Below, piece after piece: positions 10,001-20,779 of a DNA stretch of 64,000 nt. A model generated the notes under the pieces. That model was given only the letters and a program-made list of their open reading frames with translations. It was not told the origin of the DNA and searched no databases. How positions within the stretch are numbered: the stretch's first letter is position 1; every line of letters begins with the position of its first letter. The stretch comes from Centrapalus pauciflorus (lineage: Eukaryota; Streptophyta; Magnoliopsida; Asterales; Asteraceae). The translations under genes and the position numbers were made by a program. Where the stretch lies: assembly GCA_020465985.1 (NCBI GenBank), contig JAANYP010003714.1, forward strand, positions 1 through 64,000. Reading direction: 5' to 3'.

Positions 10001-10401
10001 GGCCCCATCGAAGTCTCCGGCTTGTTCATATCCAACATGTATAAGTCGTTCTTCCTTGGCGCCCGCATCAATACCCATTCTTCAGGAATTTTGAATCCTG
10101 GCTTTAGCACTAACGCCTCAGTGTCAGTAAATAACACCGAGTTCTTCTTATCGCAGATTTGAGATACACTAATGAGATTGTGAACCAGTTTATCAACGTG
10201 ATAAACTTGGTCCAACTTGATTGTCCCATTAGTGACCACTCCGGTACCCGTGATATTTCCACCCTTGTTACCAGCGAATGATACGAATCCCCTATTACCT
10301 CCCTTGAAGTCTGTGAGTAGACTTCTTTCCCCCGTCATGTGCCTGGAGCAACCACTGTCGACGAACCACTTGTTGTTTGGACCTGTAGTTATCTCCTGCA
10401 C
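7027..10401 (-). CDS. pol: Ty1/copia Pol polyprotein (central array unit)
   Basis: An uninterrupted 1124-codon frame in copia order. Protease: Asp15-Ser-Gly. Integrase: zinc-binding H150, H155, C184, C187, then catalytic Asp215, Asp278 and Glu314 (D-D-35-E). Reverse transcriptase: Asp722 and the Tyr-Val-Asp-Asp box at 807-810. RNase H: Asp975, Asp1051 and the conserved KHIDI stretch. At residue 1016, where the copy at 34458 and the family-2 Pol have Glu (probably the catalytic Glu of RNase H), this copy has Lys, a G-to-A change that may inactivate it. The frame opens with GTG, in phase with gag and separated from it by one TAA, so it would be expressed as a Gag-Pol fusion by readthrough or not at all; TTTCTTTCATGTGCAG just before it also resembles a 3' splice site. 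It acts in cytoplasmic particles and then the nucleus. Confidence 0.9.
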   Translation of the reverse strand: MQEITTGPNNKWFVDSGCSRHMTGERSLLTDFKGGNRGFVSFAGNKGGNITGTGVVTNGTIKLDQVYHVDKLVHNLISVSQICDKKNSVLFTDTEALVLKPGFKIPEEWVLMRAPRKNDLYMLDMNKPETSMGPICLLSKASETESLLWHRRIAHLHLRKMNYITKNGLVQGVPMKSFQFEDKCLPCMKGKQHKKTHKSKKQNSITSTFDLLHMDLFGPINKRSIGGSWYCFVITDDYSRFSWVFFLGTKDETATKLIGFLDQVENSYGTRVKIIRSDNGTEFKNTVIGVYCLSKGIVHQFSAPYEPQQNGVAEHKNRTLIEAASTMLSDSKLPTMFWGEAVNTACHILNRVLTVKSLNKTCYEILNKRPPNLTGFEPFGVPCTLLRAKHQPKFGEKADEGYFLGYVPNSPNKRVFNKTNGTVDIVYNIEVTSYTHEPQTGPEWIFDYDKLFESFNIPLDDNSGTIEKDMATLHLNDDGHIFPRTTFESTSEPTATVDRSPEVADQEAPTTKNQTQASSSNSEENIREEENVEAEPVPPLGEIGSDLGDNLRVDDIETSRINKNHPLESIIGNPNEGVRTRSSVNNNTVLLSMINDSEAYHTCLYSCFISQVEPENVQMALKDNSWIEAMQEELSQFRKLEVWELVPLPRGEIAIGTKWVFKCKRDDRGIVTRNKARLVVKGFNQEEGIDYNEVFAPVARLEAIRLFLAFASFKGFKVYQLDVKSAFLYGKVKELVYVEQPPGFTDPKYPDRVYRLDKSLYGLHQAPRAWYETLSNHLLENGFERGRIDITLFVKRKGEDFILVQVYVDDIIFGSSDEQMCKDFEKVMKSKFEMSAMGELNFFLGLQVDQKRKGMFIHQTKYVYDILERFGMEGTKLTAHFSTPIQVNHNLGPGTESDTDVDPTLYRAMIGSLMYLTASRPDIMFAVCICARFQANPKEMHMKAVKRILRYLKSKPKLGLWYHAEGDLELEAFTDSDYGGCSLTRKSTTGGCQFLGGRLVSWQCKKQTSVAVSTCKAEYVAAGSCCSQVLWIQQQLRDYGLAYTQTPIRIDNQSTIAITNNPVKHNKTKHIDIRHHFIRDCAEKNLIKLVKVATEDNNADLFTKAFDKTRFEYLIQLNGMRNPE

Positions 10402-10416
10402 ATGAAAGAAAAGAGG

Positions 10417-11448
10417 TTAGTTATCACGGGGAACCCAAGCCATGACTGACTTGGTAATACCATTCTCGTCCACATACGTGAACTCTTTCAAGTACCCATC
10501 TCGCCTTTCAGGTGACTTGGGCCTTTGAACTGAATTCTGTTGTGGTGCCGAGTGATTTAAGTTCACTCTTTGCCTTGGTGTAGGCATTTGTTGTGGAGCT
10601 CTAGAATAATTCCTATTATATGCCATTTCTGACTGTGATCCCTGAGCTCTTACCGGTGCATACTGTCTACCTGGAGTATGTGACCTAACTAGAGTGTGTG
10701 ACCTGCTAGGTGTGGTGCTCCTATAGACTTGTTGTGGTGCTGACCTAGATTGATTATTGACACGATTCGGTGAATTTGTCCTAATCACTTCCTTTGGTCC
10801 AACCTTAACCGGTGTGTTTTTCACAACTTGTTTGGGTGCGGTCTGCACAGTTTTCTCGGTAGGTTGAGAACTACTGCTGCTTGCCACACTGGTTGAGGGC
10901 TTGACAGGTGTTGGATTCACTGTCTTAGGGGTAACATCGGCTTTCCTAAGTGGACAGTGAGAAGCAACATGCCCTTTCTCGTGACATCTAAAGCAAGACA
11001 TCTTATCTATGGACTTTTTGGTTGTTCCCTTAGATCTAGGTGTCTCACTAGTGTCTACTTCCTTTGGTACAGCTATGATGTCTGCCTCGTCGACCTGGTC
11101 AGCCCATGAAATTTTCTGTTTTCCTGCAGGTGTTTCACTGGAGGAAGACACAAATTTCACTTTCTTGACCTTGACGGTTGAGTCAGCCACCTTAGGTGCA
11201 TTTTCTACTATAGGCTCAGGTGTCGGTTCAGGTAGGTCCTCTAAGTCTACTGACTTGTCAGTTTTCTCCTGAGGCTGAGGCACATAGTTCGCATTGAACG
11301 GTGGAGGAATTTCGTGAAAACCTAGACCTACAGGTTTCTTAGACTGTCTTTGGGCATCTAAGACTTTCCCTAGATTGAGGCTCGAATTCCTAAACTTTTC
11401 CAGCTTGCTATTTGCCTCTGCTACCTTAACCTTGGTCTCTGCTACCAC
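10417..11448 (-). pseudogene. copia gag, C-terminal half only (central unit)
   Basis: A frame of 343 codons like the one at 102-1133, with the second Gag zinc knuckle (C-x2-C-x4-H-x4-C near residues 151-164) and a basic Pro/Ser/Arg-rich tail. It begins at GTG in the junction where the LTR-plus-primer-site sequence is fused to mid-gag; about 2.5 kb of leader and N-terminal gag, as seen in the copy at 30898-33427, is absent. It stops at one TAA, after which the pol frame continues in phase five codons later. Without the capsid-like region it should not form particles by itself. Confidence 0.8.
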
Positions 11449-11449
11449 T

Positions 11450-12089
11450 TGTAAGGTCTACCACTGCAAGATCTATCTAGACGCGGATCCGTGAACGAGT
11501 GCGGAATCCTCGTTGACGGTTAGACGGACAACTCTCAACCACGAAACACGGAGACTATTAGACGCTAAACGAACGACACACGAACGATCCTACGAACTAA
11601 TTCTCTCCGAAACGGCACTCACCTAGCTGATAAACTCGAGATCGCCTTAAGCTTAATTCCTCACGAATTCTACTAAAAGTCCCTAAGGACTCGAGTCTAT
11701 CCCTAATTATAGACCCTGATTCGAGTCTGATGTGGGCCAAACTCGAATCTGGCCCAAGGCCCATTCGAGTCTGTCCACAAGGACACTCTCGAATCTAGCC
11801 TTCATTCGAATCTAAGGCTACATTCGAATCTATCACAGATTCGAATGTCTACCTTTGTGTAATTCAAATCTAGCCAAATCACTTAAACACATAAGTGATG
11901 AAACTTATGTTTTACTTATGTTTGAGTTAATCTTTGTCTTTATGTTTGAACTTCTTGTAATATGTTACATCAAGTTCAAACACACCATCAATAACAGACA
12001 AACACATATAAGCATATATATCAAAACACTCGTCAAAAACACAATGCAATATCAATTAGACTGCTATCGTCAGACAGGATGTACCAACA
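11450..12089 (-). repeat. Family-1 LTR, 5' LTR of the central array unit
   Basis: 640 bp, TG...CA on the minus strand, shared with the unit to the right. It differs from the LTR at 1135-1775 at about five positions by eye, including a one-base gap. It carries the same TTCGAA-type motifs, TGGGCC motifs and long hairpin. The sequence after its CA end begins like a tRNA-Met primer site and then jumps into gag. Confidence 0.9.
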
Positions 12090-12109
12090 GACTCCCCCTT
12101 GACGATAGC
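12063..12109 (-). promoter_or_regulatory. Polypurine tract and hairpin across the LTR edge (right unit)
   Basis: Same arrangement as at 1749-1795: an AAGGGGGAG tract next to the LTR end at 12089, bracketed by a perfect 10-base inverted repeat (12063-12072 and 12100-12109). Confidence 0.7.
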
Positions 12110-12149
12110 TTCTAATAAATCACACAATTGATTTAAGAACTTTGTTTAT

Positions 12150-14429
12150 TTATTGATTCAAAATACTACCAGCATACAAACCTTTCTCGACACATACCTT
12201 GACTACATTTTCATACTTGCTAGCTTCACCATCCATATGTGTGTCACTGGAGATCTTACAATTATACAAAATCTGAAGATCTTCTTTAGAGAGGTTTACC
12301 AGGTGAAGCGGGTCGTAGACTCTAAGAATGACTTTTTCTTCAAAATCCTCCATAACTGCTTCCCCGGTCTCAGTATCGGCGTACCACCAATGTAGATTCT
12401 GCAAAACATTCTGTGGCATTCGCTTTAGAGGCACTTTCCTCAGACATCTAGGTGGTTAATAATGAATCCTCATCCACGGTCGTCCAGTTAGAGGATCGAT
12501 ACGTGACGGATCCTCTACTCTTCTCCCGACCCTTGGATTCAAACGCTCGAATTTCCTTGATCTCCCCTCCTTTCTTATGATCCTTTCAATTAAGCTCGCA
12601 TAGGGATCATTGCCAATGTTTATCAAATCTTTCCATGCTAGCGCAGTGATTCCGATCTTTGGCAGGGAGTCGAACGCTTTTAAAGTTCGCCTCATGTACT
12701 GAAGCCCGTCTTTCCTTTTAATTACAAATAGCTGCAGTTCTCTATCAAAGAACCAGCTTAATATGCGTTCGGACAGCTTCCCAGTACCCGACACTTTCAT
12801 TGTCTTCTTAAGCTTTAACTCTTTCTGTTCAGCCCTGAACCATAATTTTCGTTTCTGTTCATTTGAAAGCTCTCTATCCGGTTCTTCTGTTGATGGCTGA
12901 GCATTCAACGCCGCATTAACAATATCCACATTAACAATATTCTCCCCATCTATCATGTAAGTGTCCGTGATGGGATTCTGCTGCACAACTATTTCGTCCG
13001 CTTCATCATCCTCATCAGCTACTACTTCATCATCAGATTGCCAGTCAACTATTTCTTCCGGCACAAACTCACCTTCTTCAAGCTCTTCATCTTCATCATC
13101 AAAACCTACATCCATTGGATCATCATCGAGAACCATAAGCGCGTCAATCATCTCACTGATTTCAAAGTCTGTAGGCTGTTTTGATGAACTAGCTTCTCCC
13201 ATTTCTCCTTCACCTTGACTAAGCTCCCCCTGAACTTGTGTAGCTTGAGCTGCAGGAAAATCTACAGGCTCATTCTCTTTATGTGCACCGGGATCATTGC
13301 CTTCGTCATCATTATCTCCATGCTGGACCACCTGATCCCTACAACTTGTCTCCCCCTGAGCTTGTAGATTTTTCATGAGCTGCTCAAGGAGGGACCTCAT
13401 TGATCGGATTTCTGAAGACTGATCTGCAATAAAAGATTTTAATTCAGTGTTCTCTTCCCTTACATCCTCCACAATCTTCCTTAATTCGGCATTGTCCTTG
13501 TCAAGATTTGCGTTATGCGCCTGGAGCTCGCCGACAGCCTTTGTTAAGGTCAAGATCTGAACATGCTTGAAGTCTACACGTCCCTTGAGTTGCACAAACC
13601 TCTGATTTTCAGAATAGGCGGTTGAGGTGGATGGAATGGACTGAATGGGAGAAGGGATGAATGGTGGTGGAATATATGGCTCATGATGCTGAGGTGGCGG
13701 TGATGGTGGAGCGGTGGATTGTGATTGGGTTTGGGTTTGAGACTGTTGGGCTTCGGATGCTGATGTTGACCCTTGCATGAACCGGTGACGCTTGGCCCTC
13801 TGCCTAGTCACCAAGGGAGCAACTTCCTCCTCTTCGAAGTCTGAATCCTCAGATTCCCTTTCTTTTCTCCTCCTCGATACTGCTGCTTCATTCACAATCA
13901 ACCTAGATCCATAGGTTCCGATTTGAATTCCGGGATCTGCAGCCACTGATTCAGGAGCTTCAGCCTCCTGCTCCTCCATATCATCTGATTCTGATTCGGA
14001 TGATGTCAAGCCTTCATCAGCCCTTTCTGGCTCATACTCATCCACATCTCTAAAAACATCTTCTGCTCCTTCTGGTGGACTGAGCAGCTCCCCCACTAAT
14101 GCTGCGGCCACGTCCTCATTCGCATGGGGTCCTGATGCCCATATTTCTTCTAGTGTTTGCGCAATTTGTTCAGATTCAGGAACTGCACTTGAAGGCCCTG
14201 CTTCCTGTGCTTGGGGCTGCTCGCTTGTAGAAGGCCTAGATGCCTGAATTTGACTCACTGCTGGTCTCTGACGGCGTCTTTGAACTCGTGGTTGTTGTTG
14301 TTGTTGACGTTGTTGCTGCTGTTGTTGTTGTGGAAACTCAACGACCCCTGCCCAGTTGGCATTTTCCGGGGCTTGAAAATCCCTATCCACAATGGCTCCG
14401 AACAATGGACGAGCAACAGGAACAGCCAA
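12150..14429 (-). pseudogene. Third ORF of family-1 copia, C-terminal part, with a nonsense mutation (right unit)
   Basis: Nearly identical to 1836-4115, with the Gln run, coiled coil, acidic region and basic C-terminal domain. A small change near 12456-12458 turns a Tyr-Lys pair into a stop, splitting the frame into 12456-14429 (657 codons) and a downstream remainder (12150-12434). The upstream two thirds is almost unchanged relative to the central unit, while the gag segments of the array differ more, so divergence is uneven along the unit. Confidence 0.7.
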
Positions 14430-14451
14430 TTTTCATCGGTGTGAGGAACAA

Positions 14452-15153
14452 TCAGCAAAAATCCGTTTGTCCAATAATGTTAACACTCAGAGAGTCATTT
14501 GACGGCGGCAAGTCTGGCAAGAAATGCCTAATCAGCATCATAATGAATCTAGGGTACAGCAAAAATCTTTCCCTTTCTGGAGCCGCAATCTGATGAACGA
14601 ACTCCGAGAAGAACATCTGTGAAAAACTGAACTTCTGATTGTATACCAATGCAATAACCCCAGATTGGATCTTTGACACTATGTAATCAAATCCAGCTTT
14701 CTTCGGCGCAAAACAGACCATGAATACATGCACCAAGAATCTCCATTGCCCAATCAGGCCACTCTTCATGTATGATGACTTTGCAACATCCAAACTGTAT
14801 CCCATCCTCAGAAAAGCAGTCTGCCTAATACTTAACGGAAAGTCAATAGGCCCATCTTCTTGTTCCTGAGATCCCAACTGCAGAACCTGACGCAACATGT
14901 CTGCAGAGAAGACTAACGGCTGTCCAGCGATCCTAGTTCTTAGAACTGTCGGGGTGACAGTGCAATCAACTTGTAAATGGTCGTAAAACTGTCGTACATA
15001 TGAAATAACAATTGGGATGTTATGGTATAGAGCAAAGCTAATCCTAGATTCAGCTAGGAAATCCAATACTTGGCGATAACCCTGCGCCTCAGGGATATTA
15101 TTGTCGGGATTAAGAACCATATTATGCTTTGGAACAAAAGCTCGAACCGCCAT
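14452..15153 (-). CDS. Third ORF of family-1 copia, N-terminal domain (right unit)
   Basis: The protein is identical by eye to the one at 4138-4839. The ATG at 15153 lies three bases after a 3' splice site ending at 15156. It carries the W-R-x-L...C...G-x-D motif shared with the family-2 third ORF. It ends at the same shared break before the C-terminal frame. Confidence 0.6.
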   Translation of the reverse strand: MAVRAFVPKHNMVLNPDNNIPEAQGYRQVLDFLAESRISFALYHNIPIVISYVRQFYDHLQVDCTVTPTVLRTRIAGQPLVFSADMLRQVLQLGSQEQEDGPIDFPLSIRQTAFLRMGYSLDVAKSSYMKSGLIGQWRFLVHVFMVCFAPKKAGFDYIVSKIQSGVIALVYNQKFSFSQMFFSEFVHQIAAPERERFLLYPRFIMMLIRHFLPDLPPSNDSLSVNIIGQTDFC

Positions 15154-15155
15154 TT

Positions 15156-15689
15156 CTGCACAATAAACAAAACTGTTAGATTCATTAAAAATCAATAAAC
15201 TTGTTTAAATTTAAATTTGTTTCATTTTGTACTTGTTTAAGTACAAAATCTAACACAATTAAATTTCTACAAGTTTAATAAAATTTAAATTAAACAGTGC
15301 AAATAAATAATAGATTCGAAAATAACAGATTCGAAGTGTCCCTATTCGAGTCTAATGGACAGATTCGAAGATCATGGTCGTCTCGAATCTAATGACAGAT
15401 TCGAGAAACCCATGAACAGATTCGAAGTCCATGAACAGACTCGAAACCCCGTCGGCTAACTTTTTCAACAAAACCCAAGATTTTAACCATTTTGAACTTA
15501 GTAAATCACATACATTAGTTCAACTAGGTTCTAATCATTGATTTATGCTTTTAATTTGATCTTTTATAGGTCCAAACTTGGTAATTTAGCAAAAACCCTA
15601 TTTCGACCCATAAAACTTCAAAATTCGACGATTTAGTCTAAAATTGTGTATAAAACTACACAAATCTTGTACAATCCGGTTGATTATAC
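15156..15689 (-). other. Putative leader intron of the third ORF (right unit)
   Basis: Same 5' (CTAG/GTATAATC) and 3' (TTGTGCAG) splice signals and the same 534-base length as 4842-5375, with the TTCGAA-type motifs preserved. Confidence 0.45.
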
Positions 15690-15854
15690 CTAGATGTATC
15701 TGTAGAATCGAAACACCAAGTAAGAGACTCGACAAAATGTCGTTTAGGAGAATTACGATAGACTCGAAGAATAGATTCGAAATCGCCTTTAGACTCGAGT
15801 GTACATATTCGAAAACAGTAAATCTTAAATGTCTTCACTGTTGACCTATTTATA
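15690..15854 (-). promoter_or_regulatory. Putative internal promoter and ATG-free first exon (right unit)
   Basis: TATAAATA at 15847-15854 on the minus strand, followed by about 155 bases without ATG up to the 5' splice site. Base changes from the central unit do not create an ATG or alter the TATA box. Confidence 0.45.
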
Positions 15855-17311
15855 CCACCAACCCTCGATTCTAAGCATAGATTCGAGTCTACTGACAGAT
15901 TCGAAGTACTCCTTATTCGAGTCTGTCTTAGATTCGAAACCACCAATACTTAGAAAAATTTCGAAAATTTTGAAATAATTTCAACTTTTCCAACCTTTTT
16001 CTACGGTATCGTGTAACCAGATAAACTATGCCAATTCTTTTACCCTAAGCTCAAGATAGTTCACGCATTGTTTATTTTATCCAACTTTGAATGCACCCTC
16101 AGTAACTTTTGACCTTTTACCTAAGTAAAAAATTAAACTAAACTAAAATAAAATAAAATAAAATATACTAAGGTAAAAATAAAATAAAATAAAAATTTTA
16201 ACCAAAAAATTTATTCTAGACTTAAGCTAAACTTAAAGAATTTACAAGCTAAGCTAAATACTAAACAACATATTTTTGATGAGTATAGTCTAAGAGAGGT
16301 TCAATCAGATAGCGATGTCCGATACTAACTTTCAGTACTTAAACTTTCACACTTAGGAATTTTTGATTCCTTTGATTGTTTGTCGTGACATACCTATTTA
16401 GCCGATTGTTGGTATTGTACCCCGTTAAACATTCTACATTTCGGAATATCCCTTAACCTTTTTATTTATCAGGAAATTATCTTACGTGACTCAGACATAG
16501 ACATACTTTTATGATCAAGGCACACAGACAAAGACTCTAACTTGTTGGTAATTGCAAACTTTCTTTAAAAGACAAACATCGGACACAGGTCTGTATTTTC
16601 ATACAACAAAGTGTCTTAGTTCGACTTAAGGTTTATTTTTAAAGTTAGCAGACAGCGGTGACAGGTCTGTACTGACGTACAACAAAGCGACATATCTGCT
16701 AACCCGAATCTAAACAGAGACAACAGGTCTGTACTTACGTACAACAGAGTTGCATGTTTTCGACTCTCAGTTACATATGATATTTCTATTCTTTTCATTT
16801 TTAGATGTATTTGATGTTGCCATACATCCCCAGAAAGTTTGCATACCTCATTTAGACTCAAAGTTTGTATGTCTTGTACATAAAAATTAAGACCGATTGG
16901 TCGTACATCTAAGTGAGTGACACGCTTGACTTTTTCTAGATTATTTTATTAGCCTTGAGATTTCCTATATGTATTATGTCTACCAACACATCAAACTAAA
17001 TAAAGTATAACACTTAGGATTTAGTTGCATTATGTGTGAAAACCTAAATACTTAGAGTCTGTAACAACGGTGCTAATTTTCGTCACTTTGAACCTATTTA
17101 TCTAAGACTTAACTCTTTTTTTCTGATATTCTCTTTTTTTGTATTTTAGTAATTTTCTCTCTTTTTTCTTTTATTTTTCATAAGAAAAGCAGTAAAATAA
17201 GCTAACCTACTAACTTACTAAAAATAGAAACTTTCCTAAATTAGCAGATTACTATAAAGAAAGAAATACTAAGACTCTAAAAGAAAATAAATTACTGCTA
17301 CTAAGGCCAAA
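15855..17311 (-). other. Non-coding region between pol and third ORF (right unit)
   Basis: Counterpart of 5541-7026 with small indels in TAAAA runs; one copy of the short AAAATAGAAACTTACTA-type repeat near 17215 has been lost. No reading frame of interest. Confidence 0.7.
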
Positions 17312-17558
17312 TTACTCTGGGTTGCGCATTCCATTCAGTTGAATTAAATACTCAAACTGTGTCTTATCAAACGCTTTGGTAAATAAATCTGCATTATTAT
17401 CTTCTGTTGCCACTTTTACCAGTTTGATTAAGTTCTTTTCAGCACAATCACGAATAAAATGATGCCTAATGTCTATGTGCTTTGTTTTGTTGTGTTTGAC
17501 TGGATTATTAGTTATAGCAATAGTAGACTGGTTATCTATCCTAATTGGAGTTTGAGTG
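17312..17558 (-). pseudogene. copia pol C-terminus (right unit), cut by the assembly gap
   Basis: The last 80 or so codons of pol (RNase H end, including the KHIDI motif) ending at TAA 17314-17312. The rest falls in the run of N. Whether the full pol exists cannot be told. Confidence 0.85.
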
Positions 17559-18316
17559 NNNNNNNNNNNNNNNNNNNNNNNNNNNNNNNNNNNNNNNNNN
17601 NNNNNNNNNNNNNNNNNNNNNNNNNNNNNNNNNNNNNNNNNNNNNNNNNNNNNNNNNNNNNNNNNNNNNNNNNNNNNNNNNNNNNNNNNNNNNNNNNNNN
17701 NNNNNNNNNNNNNNNNNNNNNNNNNNNNNNNNNNNNNNNNNNNNNNNNNNNNNNNNNNNNNNNNNNNNNNNNNNNNNNNNNNNNNNNNNNNNNNNNNNNN
17801 NNNNNNNNNNNNNNNNNNNNNNNNNNNNNNNNNNNNNNNNNNNNNNNNNNNNNNNNNNNNNNNNNNNNNNNNNNNNNNNNNNNNNNNNNNNNNNNNNNNN
17901 NNNNNNNNNNNNNNNNNNNNNNNNNNNNNNNNNNNNNNNNNNNNNNNNNNNNNNNNNNNNNNNNNNNNNNNNNNNNNNNNNNNNNNNNNNNNNNNNNNNN
18001 NNNNNNNNNNNNNNNNNNNNNNNNNNNNNNNNNNNNNNNNNNNNNNNNNNNNNNNNNNNNNNNNNNNNNNNNNNNNNNNNNNNNNNNNNNNNNNNNNNNN
18101 NNNNNNNNNNNNNNNNNNNNNNNNNNNNNNNNNNNNNNNNNNNNNNNNNNNNNNNNNNNNNNNNNNNNNNNNNNNNNNNNNNNNNNNNNNNNNNNNNNNN
18201 NNNNNNNNNNNNNNNNNNNNNNNNNNNNNNNNNNNNNNNNNNNNNNNNNNNNNNNNNNNNNNNNNNNNNNNNNNNNNNNNNNNNNNNNNNNNNNNNNNNN
18301 NNNNNNNNNNNNNNNN
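17559..18316. other. Assembly gap (758 N)
   Basis: A run of N interrupts the right array unit inside pol. The sequence beyond it (18317 on) is unrelated to the array, so the right edge of the array lies in the gap; more than 758 bases are probably missing because the rest of pol, gag and an LTR would need over 4 kb. Any frame reading through N is meaningless. Confidence 0.95.
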
Positions 18317-18442
18317 TCAATATCCAATACATGTGTGGTTCTTTGATAAATAAAAATATACATATACATACATACATCTATACATATATATACTCATATA
18401 TACATACATACATACATATATGTGTGTATATGCATACGTATA
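18317..18442. repeat. Short duplicated flank and (TACA/TATA)n microsatellite
   Basis: 18323-18350 repeats, with one change, the ATCCAATACATGTGTGGTTC motif found at 25379-25410, also next to a TA microsatellite. The rest is CATA/TATA simple sequence. Confidence 0.6.
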
Positions 18443-19090
18443 TTAGGGGTGTTCATGGATGATTAACCGAAACCGAAATTGCATTTCGGATGGTTAACCG
18501 AATCCTCGAACCTAAACCGAAAAAGCCTTGTCGGACCGGCTTTTTCGGTTTGGTTTTTCGGTTAACCAATTAACCATTTTTTTTTAATAAATTGTTTTTT
18601 AAATTAAAAACTCCAATAATTAGTTTCTAAAAACTTTAAAGCCCAAAATAATAAAGACGATAAATAAAACTACAAATCATCTATAAAAGATTTTTAATTG
18701 ATTGAACAATATCTTTTATAATCTAATAGAAACAAAAAGGAATATTTTACAAGTGTAACTAAATTAATTGTTCTAATATTGTTTTTTTGTTATTTTGGAT
18801 TTAAAAATTAATGTGGACAGATAGACGAGTTAAAACTTTAAATCATTGTTGAGATAAATGTTAATATTTATAGGCCTAAACATTACTATACAAAATTAAA
18901 ATTTTTCGGTTTTTCGATTAACCGTCCATCACCAAAATCATGAACCTAACTGAAACCAAAACGAAGGTTTTTTCCGGTTCGGTTAACCAAACCGAAAATA
19001 ATAAAAAAATCTGGTGGTTAACCTCAAAATCGAAACAGTTTTACGGTTTTTTGTATCAGTTTTCCGGTTTCGAAATATTTTGAACACCCA
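18443..19090. mobile_element. hAT-like non-autonomous element
   Basis: The ends read TTAGGGGTGTTCA and TGAACACCCA, an inverted repeat of the plant hAT type. The flanks TACGTATA (18435-18442) and TACGTAGA (19091-19098) could be an 8-bp target duplication with one mismatch. Both subterminal regions carry many ACCGAA/TTCGGT motifs, as transposase-binding repeats do in hAT elements. No coding capacity; the middle is AT-rich. Confidence 0.6.
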
Positions 19091-19095
19091 TACGT

Positions 19096-19135
<40 letters not shown>

Positions 19136-19161
19136 GTATATGTATATGTATGTGAGTGTAT
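19096..19161. repeat. (TA)n/(TATG)n microsatellite
   Basis: Pure TA dinucleotides followed by TATATG units. Confidence 0.9.
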
Positions 19162-19489
19162 ACATATACAGGGAAGGGTTCTTCTAAGAACCTAAATATT
19201 TGTGAGAACCTAAGAATCATTTTTGGTCATCTCAAAATTGACAAATGACATTTTTGTAATTATTTAAAAGTTTGATAGCGGGGAATCTTGTAAATGTGTG
19301 CAAAAGTTATTTTTGAAAGAAAAAAAATATGTTTTTCTTTTTCTCTCTCTTCCTATTTTTCATTTTCATTTTGTCTTTCTTTCATGAGAATTGATTTTTA
19401 TAGTAAAAAAACATTTTATTATTAAAAAAATGATTTTTCCATATAGAAAATTATATATGTGATAAAAATTTAACATATTCCATATAGAA

Positions 19490-20640
19490 ATGTTATGTAT
19501 CTATATAAAGTGTTATATAATTCTATATTTTTTATGTAGCTAAACATTACTATTCATAATTTATGTGGAAGTTTATGTTCATTATACATTTCATATATTT
19601 TTGTTTCTTATACATTTCTATATCTTTTTATATAGATTAACATTACTATTCTTAATCTATGTTAAATGTTACATAGAATGATATGTAAGAACACACTTTT
19701 AACAAATTACTATTCATAATCCATGTAGATTAGCATTACTATTCATAATCTATGTACAATGTTATATAGAATGATATGTGAGAACACAATTTTAACAAAT
19801 TACTATTCATAATCTATGTAGATTAACATTATTATTCATAATTTATGTAGAATATTATGTTTCTTATACATTTCATATATTTTTATGTTTCTTATACATT
19901 TCTATATCTTTTTAGATTAACATTATTATTTATAATCTATGTAGAATGTTACATAGAATGATATGTAAGAACACAGTTTTAACAAATTACGTACTATTCA
20001 TAATCTATGTAGAATATTACATAAAATGATATGTAAGAACAGTGTTTTAACATATTACAATTCATAATCTATGTAGATTAACATTACTATTCATAATCTA
20101 TATAGAGTATCGCGTATTCTATGTAGAAATACATTAAAAACACAGTTTTAACAAATTAACCGGCGAACATATTTTATGTAGATTATCATGTAATCTATGT
20201 AAAATATCATGTATTATATATGATTACGACTATAACAATTTACTAGTATGACAATAACAATATTCTACATTGATACAAACTAGCTACAATCTATTCTGTA
20301 TAAAATATCATTTATTGTATACAGATACAACAATAACAAATTACTTATACAACAATAACAAAATTTTACATAGATACAAAACTCGTTTCAATCAATTTTG
20401 TATAGAATATCATGTATTCTATATAAAGTATCAGATATCCATAAAAATACAAACCAAATTTAGATATAATACATAAAGACGTTGAACCATCAAAGACACA
20501 ACCATTAGGAACCAGAACCTTTAACGAACCGATGAACGTAATCTATGTAGAATGTCAGTATTCTATGTAGAGTATCGCGTAGAATGTCAAGTATCATATA
20601 TTCTACATAGAGTATCGCAGACGGACTGAAACCAAAAAAA
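19490..20640. repeat. Degenerate tandem repeats of 'CATAATCTATGTAGA' type
   Basis: Units with CATAATCTATGTAGAATGTTACATAGAATGATATG-like content (shorter cores such as AATCTATGTAGATTAACATT) recur about five times between 19490 and 20130. Looser TTCTATGTAGA copies continue to about 20620. They are inside the inverted-repeat element. No gene. Confidence 0.6.
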
Positions 20641-20779
20641 TTTCACTTAGACATTTTATCAAACACTACTTGGTATGCAACTGATATAATATATACCAAA
20701 AAAACATTTGTAAACAAAAAAACATTCAAATCTTGTGAATCATATACAAAAAACATAAAAAAAACACATTTACAAAAAC

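Larger units (their letters stand above)
1..17558 (-). mobile_element. Tandem LTR-sharing array of family-1 Ty1/copia retrotransposon
   Basis: Reading the minus strand, the order is pol end (17558-17312), third ORF (15153-12150), LTR (12089-11450), gag remnant, pol, third ORF, LTR (1775-1135), gag remnant, start of pol. Each feature recurs at an offset of 10314-10319 bases, so one LTR plus one internal region makes a unit of about 10.31 kb and neighbours share a single LTR. All units carry the same gag deletion directly behind the LTR, so the array multiplied from one already deleted element rather than by separate insertions; unequal crossing over between LTRs is the usual explanation. Neither outer end is visible: the left runs out of the window and the right enters an assembly gap, so no target-site duplication can be scored. 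A misassembly of near-identical copies remains possible. Confidence 0.85.

Noticed and set aside
17459..18462. Several frames of about 280-305 codons across 17459-18462
   Set aside because: They read through the run of N and are artefacts.
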